A stretch of 64,000 nt of DNA from Paraphaeosphaeria minitans (Eukaryota > Ascomycota > Dothideomycetes > Pleosporales > Didymosphaeriaceae). Location: the NCBI GenBank assembly GCA_015832175.1, contig WJXW01000001.1, positions 4,340,001 to 4,404,000 of the forward strand. The letters run 5' to 3'. Numbering within the stretch: the stretch's first letter is position 1; each line of letters opens with the position of its first letter. The position numbers and the translations under genes are program-made. The notes below the pieces were generated by a model. The model did not search any database. It had not been told where the DNA came from and saw only the letters and a list, made by a program, of their open reading frames with translations. Positions 12,403-22,810 of this stretch are shown here, piece by piece.

Positions 12403-13229
12403 CCCCGTGTTCTCTCCATGTTTGCAAATGTGCATCTTCACGTCACTCCCATCTCGACGCGCTGGGAACAAGGCGCACGGGCCGGCCGCACCTTAGCCGA
12501 CCCGTGACCGCGTTCGGCCAAAGCGCGTCCAGCAAACAACACCAACACACACCAACACACACCAACGACACACGGAACCGGCCTGGACTCCACCTCCCAG
12601 CGCCACCGCCAACACACCAAATGTGGAGGGCGCCCGGCAAGTCATCTACCTACACAGTACACGCCGTGCTCGGGGCATCTCGTCGACGAGCGCCATAGGC
12701 ACCCAGAGATTCGCAATAGCCGCCTGCAATCAACGAGGCTCGCCTCAGCACCCGTCGGTCCTTTCCCGCACCCTCGATCATCTGAAAATACGAACCGCCA
12801 CTGTGCACATTGCCAGTCAGAACTGCCTTTCTCGGCGTAGCATCAGCGGCTCGAACCCATCGACTGGCCACCGACAACGACCGTGCTGCAGGAATGCATG
12901 GTTCCTGCGCTAGCCAATGCACCGCCAAGCCCACTCGCATGGCCCGAAATCCGTTTCCCCCTGGTGCCCGCTGTTTCTCTCCTTTCGAATGGGGCGCCTG
13001 TTTCCGGCCGCACCGCCGCGCCCATAATCTCCTTACGCTACATAAGATTCATCCCGCTCGCCCTCGCTTTCTTTCTTCACTTCCTTCAAGCCAATCCACG
13101 AGCTCAAGTCCTACCTGACCTTTCGGTCGTCCAGTCGTTTACCAACTTATACTATCATTAATAATACCTCCCGACAACCCACCAACAAACCCTCTCCCAC
13201 CAACAAGTTCAATTAATCAATCAGTCATC

Positions 13230-14006
13230 ATGCGCTCCTTCATTGCTGCTACTCTTTTCACCGCCGCCCTTGCGGCCCCTCAATACGGCCAGGTCAACTA
13301 CGGTAACGGCTACGCCACCGGTGACGAGACCACCCCTGCCGTCTCCTACCCGGCAGTGACCCCCTCCGCCGAGGTGCCGGTCTACTCCGCCCCGTCCTCC
13401 GCCCCCGTTGAGGCTTCCTCCACCGTTCCCTCCTACGTCCAGCCGACCCCCGAGGTCAGCAGCCCGGCCAAGCCCAGCGAGACCCCCTACATCCCTGGAT
13501 ACGGAGTTCCCTCCAGCGCCGAGGCTCCCGTTCCCTCCAGCTACGTCCCGGCGGTCCCTGCTGAGTCCAGCTCCAAGCCTGGATACGTAGTCCCCTCTTC
13601 TGCCGAGGCCCCCGTCCCCTCGAGCTCCGCCCCGGCTGTCCCCTCCAGCTACGCTCCGGCCGTTCCCTCCCCGTCCAGTGAGTGCACGACTTCCACCACT
13701 GTCACCGTTACGGTTCCTTACCCAACTGCTTCAGCCTACGTCCCTGGAGTTCCCTCTGGTACCGGCTACGCCCCGGCTCCCCCGGCTGGCACTGCTCCCC
13801 CATCTTCGCCTTCGTCTGCTCCCTACCAGCCGGCCCCGTACCCTTCGGCCCCTGCCGGTACTGGCTACGTTCCCTCGCCCCCGGTTGCCTCTGGTACCGG
13901 TGTTGTGAAGCCCACCCCAACTGAGTACTTCACGGGCGCCGCCAGCATGAACAACGTTGGTTCTTTCGTCGCTGGTGTCGGTGTCTTTGCCGCTTTGTTC
14001 TTTTAG
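13230..14006 (+). CDS. Pro/Ser/Ala-rich GPI-anchored cell-wall protein
   Basis: 258-residue single-exon protein. MRSFIAATLFTAALAAPQYG is a classic signal peptide with an AxA-type cleavage site. The middle is built of imperfect repeats rich in Pro, Ser, Ala, Val and Tyr (variants of PSSAEAPVPSS and VPSYVP), a likely O-mannosylated stalk. One Cys-containing SECTTSTTVTVTVPYPT segment interrupts it. The end, a small-residue site (TGAASMNN) followed by the hydrophobic tail VGSFVAGVGVFAALFF, is the expected GPI-attachment signal. So the product is predicted to be a plasma-membrane or wall glycoprotein; no enzymatic domain is present. The leader upstream is C/T-rich, and codon use is strongly biased to C-ending codons, as in highly expressed fungal genes. 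Confidence 0.87.
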   Translation: MRSFIAATLFTAALAAPQYGQVNYGNGYATGDETTPAVSYPAVTPSAEVPVYSAPSSAPVEASSTVPSYVQPTPEVSSPAKPSETPYIPGYGVPSSAEAPVPSSYVPAVPAESSSKPGYVVPSSAEAPVPSSSAPAVPSSYAPAVPSPSSECTTSTTVTVTVPYPTASAYVPGVPSGTGYAPAPPAGTAPPSSPSSAPYQPAPYPSAPAGTGYVPSPPVASGTGVVKPTPTEYFTGAASMNNVGSFVAGVGVFAALFF

Positions 14007-14051
14007 ATCAATGCTAGCGCTGATATGACCCTAATGTGTGCAATCAAGTGA

Positions 14052-14079
14052 GGTGGTGGTGGTGGTGGTGGTGGTGGTA
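14052..14079 (+). repeat. (GGT)9 microsatellite
   Basis: Nine consecutive GGT units about 45 bp past the stop codon of the wall-protein gene, probably in its 3' UTR. Confidence 0.85.
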
Positions 14080-15539
14080 ATGCAGTGTAGCAGGTAGCTG
14101 AATTGAAGTTGGTTCAAAACTATTATCTTGCCTTGTTTGTAATGTTTGTCTTCCGCCTCTACTTCGATTATAAGCGTCAATGCGCACTTACTGAACAGTT
14201 TCCTATGTAGCTTATTCATACCATGGTTAATTCAGCAAGGCTATGAAAGGTATTCGCTTTTAGTAAGCGTATTAATTGTCCCGACTCTGCAGGTGTAAGT
14301 ATCACATCTGTCGAAGCCCAAGTTCTTCATTTTCGTATCCAGCAGTTCGCGGACGTCGTCTGCCGCCACATGCCGTTCCTTCCACCCATGCACTACCTAC
14401 GGTAGGTAGATACCTAGCGTCCTGTTAGTTACGTCCAACAACTAGACTAACTACAACACAACCTCCAACTTCAATCTTCCCATCTCCACGCAACGGCTGC
14501 GCAACTCATCACCAACGTCGAAATAGCCTCAACCTAACCCCCACATTATCTCGGCTTGCGAAGGAACCGGCGGCGCAGACCGATGGCGGAATAGCACGAG
14601 GCCGCGTGGCCCTTGTATTCTCCCTCGACCCAAGACCATCGCACGCGAGCTTAGCTCCCGCGGAAAAAGATGTGCTTAAATCGAGACCTGGGTCTGGTAA
14701 CGAGATACGGCCATGACCACCAGTTCCTGCGACAGGGGAAGACGAACGTGTGGTCTGGGTGTGGTGTGGTGTGGTGAGGTTGGATTTGGGTTGTGGGTCC
14801 GCAGGCCCTGTGTGACGCGGCCTCGTGGGTGGACTTGGGTGGCGCGATGCAAGGGGTGGGAAAAGCAAACGTCTTGGATCTGGCGGAGTGCTATATGGGT
14901 CTGGGATAGTTTTGGGAAGTTTTTTTTTCTTTGGAAGAGATGTTACTGCGCGCGTTGACGACAGGCTTTTCTCTACTACGATCGATTGTCGGACCCTCTG
15001 CCTTCCCTTGCCATTCCATCTGCAGTCCTGTTGCCATTGCCTCGACGCAAGTTTACTACTGTTGATATCAGACCATCCGTGGCTGCTAGTGGAGAAGCTG
15101 TGAAGGGATGGTAACAAGACTAACAAGTGCAGGTCTTTAAACAAGATTCCACCAAGCTCTTCGCATATCGCAAAATTCCGGATACGCCCATTTGCCAAAA
15201 AGCGGAGGCCAACACTACGTTGAATCCCCATGGCACCGCATCAGATCCTATCGACGTTATCTCAGACCCCCAAACCTCAAGCGAAGCTCTGATGGCCAGT
15301 GCCCTCGTCATCAGTCTGGATCCGATGACTCGCAGAGGCAGGAGCGTTAATTGTCAAAGAGTAAGTCGAGTTCTGCGCCAGCATTGCACAGCCGGCTACA
15401 GGCCCGTCAACTCTTCACGATGATCGCTGGTACTAATGATGATGACGAGAATCTGGGTTCGCCCGCGACCTATACGTTTATCCCGATTATACCCCCACTA
15501 CTGGGACAAACCTTAAATCTACTTAATCTTGACACGAAG

Positions 15540-15770
15540 CGTCTTTAAAGTAAAAGCTATAATTACGCATACTACCTTACAATATTAATATCAACAAGAC
15601 TTTCTACTAGTAAGCTTCAAAAAGGCATGTAGACAAGTTCATATAGCAGCTCTTGAGCTGAAGCTATAGTCTGATATTACTTATAACGTAACGTTGTTTG
15701 CTAATAGCACTCATAAGCTAATTAATAGAACACTGTTCAGTTATTGCACCTTCCTGTCAATCAACCAGAG
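15540..15770. repeat. TA-rich tract, possible RIP-mutated relic
   Basis: Rich in TA dinucleotides (TATAATTAC, AATATTAATATC, TAATTAATAG) and poor in CpG, unlike flanking genes. This is the appearance of old repeats mutated by repeat-induced point mutation in ascomycetes, but no transposase or terminal repeat is visible, so it may be plain AT-rich spacer. Confidence 0.3.
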
Positions 15771-16887
15771 TACTACGGGCTCGAGCTCTTGAAGTGGAGC
15801 ATCGACCGGAAGAAGTTGCCACCGGAAGAAGAATTGCAATTGCAGCACCGCGTTGCTTAACCAGGACGGGAAGAAGCGGAGGGTTGTCTCTGCCAGCACA
15901 GAACCGTGCGCGTCCTTATACTGTCCATGCCTCGCTCGTTTTCACGTCTCGAAGACCATAGCCACTAAGCTCCGGGAGTCCGCTAAAGACTATTTCATCT
16001 ATCTTTCCATTGCATAAGGCTGTGACTTCATCGAGGAGGAGGTCGACGACATCTAGAGTAGCACATGCTACATAATGAACCATATCAACGAACGCATTGG
16101 TCGAGGATGAGGAATGGACTTCCTCGAGGCAAACCTACTGTCAATGTGCACGCTACTTTACCGCACTATAACTTAGAATTTCTATGATAGGGTGAGTTAC
16201 TACAGGATAAGATACACGCCTATATTTTTTTTTCTTTTTTTGTGTCGCTGACCCAGTGCGATGCCCACAAAGATTCCTGCCTGGAGCCCGCCATTATTGG
16301 CGGAGCATTGAACTGTCGTGATATCTATGAAGTTTTCGTAGATTTGGAATATTGGCTTCTTCCCGTCGGCCCTCTACCCGGGTTCGCATGGAATGTTGTC
16401 ACATCTAGACACAATATTAATGTTAACCTAACCAGCCTCTACATCTCTAAAGTCTACTTAAGCATCATATCACACTAGAAGAAGAACCAAATTGGAAGAT
16501 TCGTCTTGTACGAGAGGTTTAGCGAAGTAGTGGCGGTGGGATTGAAGAGATTACAACAATGTGTACGTAACTCTCCTGAGACTTCGGTGCCCACGCAGCA
16601 TGTTAATATTAGGTACGCTACGCAGCACTACATACTCTCGCAAAGCGCGTACTACCAGCCGACCACTGTCAACACGTACTCCAAAATGCCTTTCACGAAT
16701 TCTACTTTTACAGTAAAGGCGAGGACTACATGCATAGCCCCTTTCAACATCTCTCTTACTCCTACTCTCACTCCAAAACTTCACAAAAACAACTCCACTT
16801 AATACGCAACCCCGCCCGCAATGTAGGTTCCAATCACTCTTCACACGTCTACCTCTCTTCCTCGCCGCAGTATTTCCACCACTGCCC

Positions 16888-17400
16888 TTACCGGATATGC
16901 ACGACGTTGGCTTTGTTCGTGCCCTCTGAGACACGTCCTGTCCCCTCCACATTTGTCTTCAAGCCGCCATATTCTCGATCAGGCCGCGAAATCAAATCCC
17001 ACCACGCCTCCAGGATCCGATCGTGCGCCGCGCCCCAGTACGTCACGAGATCATCTTTTGGCACAAGTGCGTCGGGGTCCTTTGCGAGGCCTGGTAGGTA
17101 GTCTGTCCCGGAGTAGTTCGTTTCGAGTCTGCCCAAGGGCGAGGTGAAAGATTCTTTCCAAAGGCCGATGGCGGGGAGGTAGGCCTCGGGGACGGACATG
17201 TGGGTACGGGAGGGCAAATAGATTTCGGGAAATGTCAGAGACGGCGGTGAGAATCCGGGGGAGGTGAAGGCTTGGTAGCACACCCGGACTTTGGCGTCGG
17301 CAGGGTCGCCACCTGCGCGGTCGATGAGGATGAAGGGCAATGCGACATCATCGTCTTCACTTCCGGCGCGAAGCAGAAAAAGGGTACAATGCACGCACAT
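16888..17400 (-). CDS. Orphan hypothetical protein (possibly 5'-incomplete)
   Basis: A 170-residue frame from ATG 17400 to the stop at 16888. The composition is protein-like, with balanced charge and several Trp/Tyr (LEAWWDLISRPDREYGG, LVTYWGAAHDRI). The frame is open above the ATG to about 17424, and an AG acceptor could add an upstream exon, so the true start may lie further right. There is no signal peptide or membrane helix, and I recognise no family. It lies alone in a gene-poor stretch, and its GC-richer body contrasts with AT-richer flanks, which suggests a real but lineage-restricted gene or a fragment of one. Confidence 0.4.
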   Translation of the reverse strand: MCVHCTLFLLRAGSEDDDVALPFILIDRAGGDPADAKVRVCYQAFTSPGFSPPSLTFPEIYLPSRTHMSVPEAYLPAIGLWKESFTSPLGRLETNYSGTDYLPGLAKDPDALVPKDDLVTYWGAAHDRILEAWWDLISRPDREYGGLKTNVEGTGRVSEGTNKANVVHIR

Positions 17401-17424
17401 CGCTTTAATTCTAACAGCTGACAA

Positions 17425-19680
17425 TGTTCAGGCGAATCATGGGCTGAACCTGTCGGCCGTAACAAGTATGTTCTCGAATCCGCAATTTCCAACATCCACT
17501 CATTTGCTAAGCACACCATCATATTGCTCGTTGTCCATTCTTTCGAAGCAATTGCCTAATTCGCTCAGGCGCACTCGAATCTACTCAAGTCGCGAGTTAT
17601 CGGCTCTGGTACCTTCCTTGCGCATCAAGTTATAGAGACATCCAAAGCTAAGCACGTTTGTTAATACTAGCCTCTACCAAGGCGACCTCAATGGCATACC
17701 AAGGAAACACAACATGCGCAATCAGATCTCAGACCAAACGTAGATGACCCGATGCTCATTTAATAGCCCACCACCTTTAACTGTATGTGTGACAAGACTG
17801 GTTGATGTTCATACAAGGTAAGTCTGGCAGACATGCAGTTTGATAACAAGATAAATCAATGAGTTCTGATTTGTGTGGTTTCTAAGGATATCTATTAACT
17901 TGTCAACGTTGCGACTTGGTCGGGATTTACGGTACTACCGAACTCGAGTGCACGCGCATGATGCTTCCGCACAAACATAAACGCCACCAGTAAATTTCTA
18001 CGTGGACTTCGGCTATATATAGAACATCAGCTCGTGGTCTCAGGCTCGGTTACCTAAACAAGTTGCGAACTTGAACGCCATCGCTACCTAACCCCTTATC
18101 TGGGCTTAGGCTCCACACCTAGCGTTACCTTAAGTATCTCTGGCACCGTCGCTCGCGATCTTGGTGTACAAGGTACGGAATGCATTCTCTGGGCTCACCC
18201 CATTCTACTGGCCTACTGTATGCAGCGGCCTATGGTGAGTTGATGCTCCGCTACCATGAACATTCGAGGCCCCGGAGTGTATCACGATGCAATTCGAAAC
18301 AGGAAAAGCAGCCTACATAGGTATGCAAATATGATGGTAGCCTAGTACTTGTTGCAGTCTCGGCGGCCCCGAGGAATACCAACAGTGTTTAGATACGGTA
18401 GAAACAAGCGATTCAATACGATAATATAAATGAGGTCTCATAGCAGCGAATAACTGCGTGCAGCATGCCACGACGAACTCAGCCACGCCGCTATCATTTG
18501 GCTTTGTATTCCCCATTCGGAGTTCGCAAACGTTTTGAGCTAGGCTGCTAACCGTTCAAAGAATGGTGCATACATTCATGCGTGGGCTACACGGCTGTAT
18601 ACTCTAGATTTGGCGACGATTCGTACCTGAGGCGGATCCAGATCGGTCCTTCGCTTGTGAACTGACTGGGGTTGCCACATCTTCAATTGGGCCTCAGGTA
18701 TATCCATGCCAAACTCCGATCAGCAAGCTCGAGCTTTGATGAGTTCAACTTCCCAAAACGATTGCCAACTTCGATGTCCCAATGTTTTGACATAAGCGCT
18801 GCGTAAGCGCTGCGTCGGAAAAGGCGTTTTGTAAGTGTCGAGGCCCTACGAGGCTGACTTTCATATCTCGGTAAAAGCTCCTGACTCGTGCACCGATCAG
18901 CCGTTGGTTGTGCTCTTCCGCAATCCAGGTGTTCAGATTCACTGGAAGTTGTGGTAAAGTTCGTCCGGTCAACGTTTACTGCCGTCCACAACCGCACTTC
19001 AGCCGAGGACACTGGTCCCTCTCAGTGCTAATTTTTCTATGCCGTAGTCAGAGCCCAATCGCTCTAGACTCGCCCAGTCTAAGATTACAATTTCGGAAGA
19101 TCGATCACTTCATGGCTGCATGTCCGCATTAAGCAAGTCAAATCGCCAATTGGACCTCAGCGGGTTATTTGGATCGTGATCGCTATTAGATTCGACACCA
19201 TGCTTAAGCAGGGTTCTCATAGCTTATAGTTAGAACGCTGTAAGTCTCGTAGTTAACGCGTATACACCGCATTGCCATATAGATTGACATTAGTCCTCAA
19301 GTTGTTGCATTAAAGCATAACTATCAGAGTATCGTAACATTAAAAGTAATGATCTATGCATAGGGACACTAACAAGTATTCTAGAACCTATATTCCCGCT
19401 CAGCCAAAAATATTATGCCACACGGACAAGGATCGTGTGTTCGAGACTCAACTGCGACGGAGGTGGATTCCTTCATACGCCACGATAGTTCGGTAACCCG
19501 GTGGCGTTGCATAACTAGGTTGCCGAGAAGCGACCGTAATCGGAGATCGCCTTTGGCGGCTCGTATCCTCACAGTACCCCTAGGATATTAAAGAGCGACT
19601 GCTTCCTCACCAATGCTGGGCCCAATCTCAATTCGAGCTTAGAGACACACATAGCCTTCAACTTTTTGCCTTTTCACAAC
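17425..19680. other. Intergenic region, nothing recognisable
   Basis: 2.2 kb of moderately AT-rich sequence with only short ORFs on both strands. 19190-19380 is TA-rich and resembles the tract at 15.54 kb. The last 60 bp (CACAAC before the ATG at 19681) are the leader of the protease-fusion gene. Confidence 0.5.
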
Positions 19681-22190
19681 ATGGATACACCAACAGAGCC
19701 TCAGGCTACGACACCTGCTGTCCCTGTTGCAGAAGAGCCTACTACACCTGAAGTTGCTGTTACGGGAGAGACTACTACACCTGCAGTTCCTGTTGCGGGA
19801 GAGACTACTACACCTGCAGTTCCTGTTGCGGGAGAGACTACTACACCTGCAGTTCCTGTTGCGGGAGAGACTACTACACCTGCTGTCCCTGTTGCAGGAG
19901 AGACCACAACACCCGCAACGCCCATGACCGAGCAACCTGTCACGAGCATGCAAAAGCCGCACCAGGTTTTGCAAGAAAGAATGGGAAAAACAAGTCTCGA
20001 CGTCATTGACTTCACCAACAAGGCCACCGAAACGGTTGTAATTCATTGGGATCTTCTGAAAAAGTTCGGGCAAGTGAAAGAATCCGCAACATTGAAAAAA
20101 ATCATCAGGAAGAATGGATCCAAGGAATCCGTAATTAGTGAATTCCCAGATGTGACGAGAACACCGGTCGATGTTACGGACATACAAGATAAGCACGGGA
20201 AATATCGAGGTAACATGATGTAAACCTAGCGTCTTTCTGAATACGACTAATACTACGCAGCAATCGTGAAATTGTTTCTGCGCTATCAAAATTCCGGGAA
20301 AGAGGAATGGTCCATTGGAACTGGCTGGTTGATCAGCGAGGATCGCGTCGTAACAGCCGGTCATTGCGCATTCAATTCCGACCCTAACGGTGGTCCTCTA
20401 GCTGAAGCAAAAGTATACATCGGCTACAGAGGACGTAAAGCACTGACAGCACCCGGTGTAGAGATGCGAACTGTAACTTCGGTGGTGACCACCAGCGAAT
20501 TCGTTGGTGGCCAGCGTCAACGCGACATGGCCATTATGGAACTGAATGAGCCCTTCAATGACGTCATACCACTGAGCTATCAAAGTACCCCAGCATCAGG
20601 GATAGCAAAATTGGGCGTTGTTGGCTTCCCTGGCGATATACTAGGGGACGACAAGGAGCCCGGCGGAAGGATGTACGAGATGTTTTTGGACACGCCATGG
20701 GATTTGGGAACCGCAGGATACAATATGCTCGAATACAAGATCGACACCTTCGGAGGTAAGTACAGACAGACTCCCCGAAAGATGAACAGTACTCATAGAC
20801 ACAAGGCAATTCCGGATCCCCTGTCCTGATTTCAACGAATGATGGAAAGTACGCCGCCATCGGCATTCACACGTACGGCGGGATGCCAAACTCTGCCACT
20901 GTGCTCGGGTATTACGGGGTTCCTCTTCCTCCATACCTACTGGCGTTCAACAGCAGAAGTGCTGAAGTCAGAGAAGATCCTTTGTATCCCAATGGTGAAT
21001 ACAGGACAGTCAAAATTCCAAGTGACTATCCGAGTGGGCCAATGCCAAAGGTCGAAAAACCCGCGCAAACGGGTGCTGGAACCACCACCACCACCACCAC
21101 CACCACCGTCAGCAAAGAATCCTTCCCCGTTGCATCTACGACCTCCCCAGAATTCATCAACGTTGGCGATATCTTCAAAACGGTGAAGGGTGTGGTTGAC
21201 AAGATAGGACCCCAAATCCTATCTACCGCAGTAACCGCCTTGCCTAGTCTTGGTGGCCCAGTGGGATCTGTCATGGGTGCCGTCGCAAACATGGCTATAT
21301 CGGCTATCGCAGATGGCTTGGAAGAACGGAAAGAAAGTTGGAATCCAAGCGAAACTCTGGCCGGAACCCCAGAGCGTGCAATCATGGAACAGGCTACACT
21401 TGATGCCTTGATCAGTATATCCAAGCAGAAAGGTCAAGAAGCGCTTGTTGATGAAATTCTCAGCAAAATGGAACCAATTGTCCAGCAGTCTCAACAGCAG
21501 TTCGAAAGCCTAGCTTCTGTTGCCTCACCTTTGCTGCAGGACTACACCATTCGGGTAGCACTTGATGCACTCGGTCGTAAATCGAGCCCGAACGATTTTC
21601 CTACGACTGTTACTGTTGATCCAGCTCCCCCCAGCACCAAGGAGTCTCTCACAGAGGCGGTGGTCTTGAGCAATGCTATCATTCAACATTCAACCAGCCT
21701 AAGTAGCGAATCTGGCAAGGAAGAAGGGTTGAATCTTGTCGACATCATCAAGCGTGCCGGTCATTTTGCCAAAGGTGCAGCATACTCTGGCGCCCTCTCC
21801 GCAACCGCAACTGCCGTCGTTCAACACGCGAACAAGAAGCGCCAACTTGCCGGTTTACCAACCTTCAAGATGGGAGACGAACTTAATTCTGCCTTTGCTA
21901 AGCAAGCCATGCTCGGTCACGCCGCTTACCAAGCCGTCATGACCATGGACCAAACCAAGCTCGCCGAGGCAAAATTCTACGACCTCATGGTTTTACTTGC
22001 TAAGAAAACTGCCGTCCAGGTTATCACTGCTTACCCGGGGATTCAGACTGATCTTCCCACATACCTGAATCGACTTCTTGACGAGACGAAGAAAGAATCG
22101 GGAAATATTGGACAGACACCTGTGCCCATATTGCCAGGTGAACCAAAGAAGCCAATTGACTTACAGTCAGCACTGTCGGACTGGGACTGA
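19681..22190 (+). CDS. Trypsin-fold serine protease fused to long C-terminal region
   Basis: Three exons (19681-20209, 20261-20755, 20806-22190; introns of 51 and 50 bp, the first with a CTAAT branch site) encode 802 residues. Residues 10-86 are an 11-residue tandem repeat (TTPAVPVAGET type). About 87-176 is a charged linker region. About 178-390 is a chymotrypsin/V8-type protease with GTGWLISEDRVVTAGHC (His211), QRDMAIMEL (Asp265) and GNSGSPV (Ser344, whose codons meet at the second splice), so the triad is complete. A Thr-run follows at 434-442. A Gly/Ala-rich hydrophobic stretch lies at about 459-513, then a mostly helical tail. There is no signal peptide, so it is probably intracellular. 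Fungal self-recognition proteins often carry protease effector domains; that role is inference. I do not recognise the C-terminal region. Confidence 0.82.
19708..19938 (+). repeat. 33-bp coding minisatellite (7 units)
   Basis: Seven in-frame 33-bp units (19708, 19741, 19774, 19807, 19840, 19873 and a divergent one at 19906). Units 3-5 are identical or nearly so, and the outer ones degenerate, which points to recent expansion from the middle. They encode the N-terminal 11-residue repeats of the protease fusion. Confidence 0.92.
21079..21108 (+). repeat. (ACC)n microsatellite in coding sequence
   Basis: ACC repeats encode the Thr run at residues 434-442 of the protease-fusion protein, at the boundary between the protease domain and the C-terminal region. 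Confidence 0.85.
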
Positions 22191-22810
22191 GATGCTGGGA
22201 TGTGGATGTAGTACTATAGATGTTAGGGCTAGATTCAAGTTAACTCAAACCTTTATTAGGTCACAAAGTTGCTTTGATAGTATCGCTTCTTCCGAATCTT
22301 AACGTGTGTGACTTCGTCATAGGTGACGCTTGTTACACCCTGTACCCTAGAGTTATTTAGTGTATGCAATCGTTCTAGTCACCGGATGAAGATAATGGAC
22401 AGCTTTAAGGGCCAGGGAGATAACTTCTAGACTTCTTCGATAACCGAAGCACAGTGTAACATGTCTGTGGGTATGAACCGACATATATTTTGATGCGCAA
22501 AAATCTGTAGGAACCAAGGGAAGCACCGACGTCCTTCGCCTCCTCATTCTGACCCGCTTGCGACAACGACGGGTGCGCGAGATATTACCGCTGAAGGATC
22601 CGCGAATGCGCCCATTCTACAGGAATCAAGTCAATATTGTCATGGCGGCAAGCAAGTTGGGAAGCGTTCCCTTTGTCTGTAGAGGTTGGCCTCGGTACGC
22701 AGGATGTCATACAAGATCGAATCGAATAGGTGTATGAAAAATCCAAAATTTGAGATCGTTCAGGCCAACAGCGTTATAGAGAAACGTCAGTCCCATGTAT
22801 TGGTATTCTG
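22191..22810. other. Intergenic region between convergent genes
   Basis: Downstream ends of the rightward protease-fusion gene and the leftward broken gene. No gene or strong terminator motif seen. Confidence 0.5.

Larger units (their letters stand above)
6406..13229. other. Long gene-poor intergenic region
   Basis: About 6.8 kb with no recognisable gene. 6406-8500 is AT-richer with short ORFs only; one minus-strand ORF at 7618-7935 is listed separately. 8500-10000 holds short fragments such as 9562-9753. 10.1-11.7 kb has several medium minus-strand ORFs, listed as a doubtful gene. 11.7-12.6 kb is GC-rich with overlapping Arg/Gly/Ser-rich ORFs on both strands that look like compositional artefacts. 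From about 12.9 kb pyrimidine-rich sequence leads into the wall-protein gene. Confidence 0.55.
14007..16887. other. Intergenic region with microsatellite and AT-rich tract
   Basis: No recognisable gene. It contains the 3' end of the wall-protein gene with a (GGT)n tract, a GC-rich patch at 14.5-15.1 kb with compositional ORFs, and AT-rich sequence at about 15.54-16.48 kb. The 240-residue minus-strand ORF at 14509-15231 is low-complexity (many Pro, Thr, Ser and Arg) and unsupported. Confidence 0.5.

Noticed and set aside
11821..12496. Arg/Gly-rich plus-strand ORFs of 160-190 residues
   Set aside because: GC-rich stretch open in several frames on both strands; no recognisable protein and no splice logic.
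19420..19480. tRNA-like T-loop (GTGTTCGAGACTC)
   Set aside because: No complementary acceptor stem, D arm or anticodon stem could be assembled around it.
19639..20364. 241-residue minus-strand ORF with Cys/Arg/Asn repeats
   Set aside because: Shadow of the 33-bp repeat in the protease-fusion gene, which has splice sites and a catalytic triad on the other strand.
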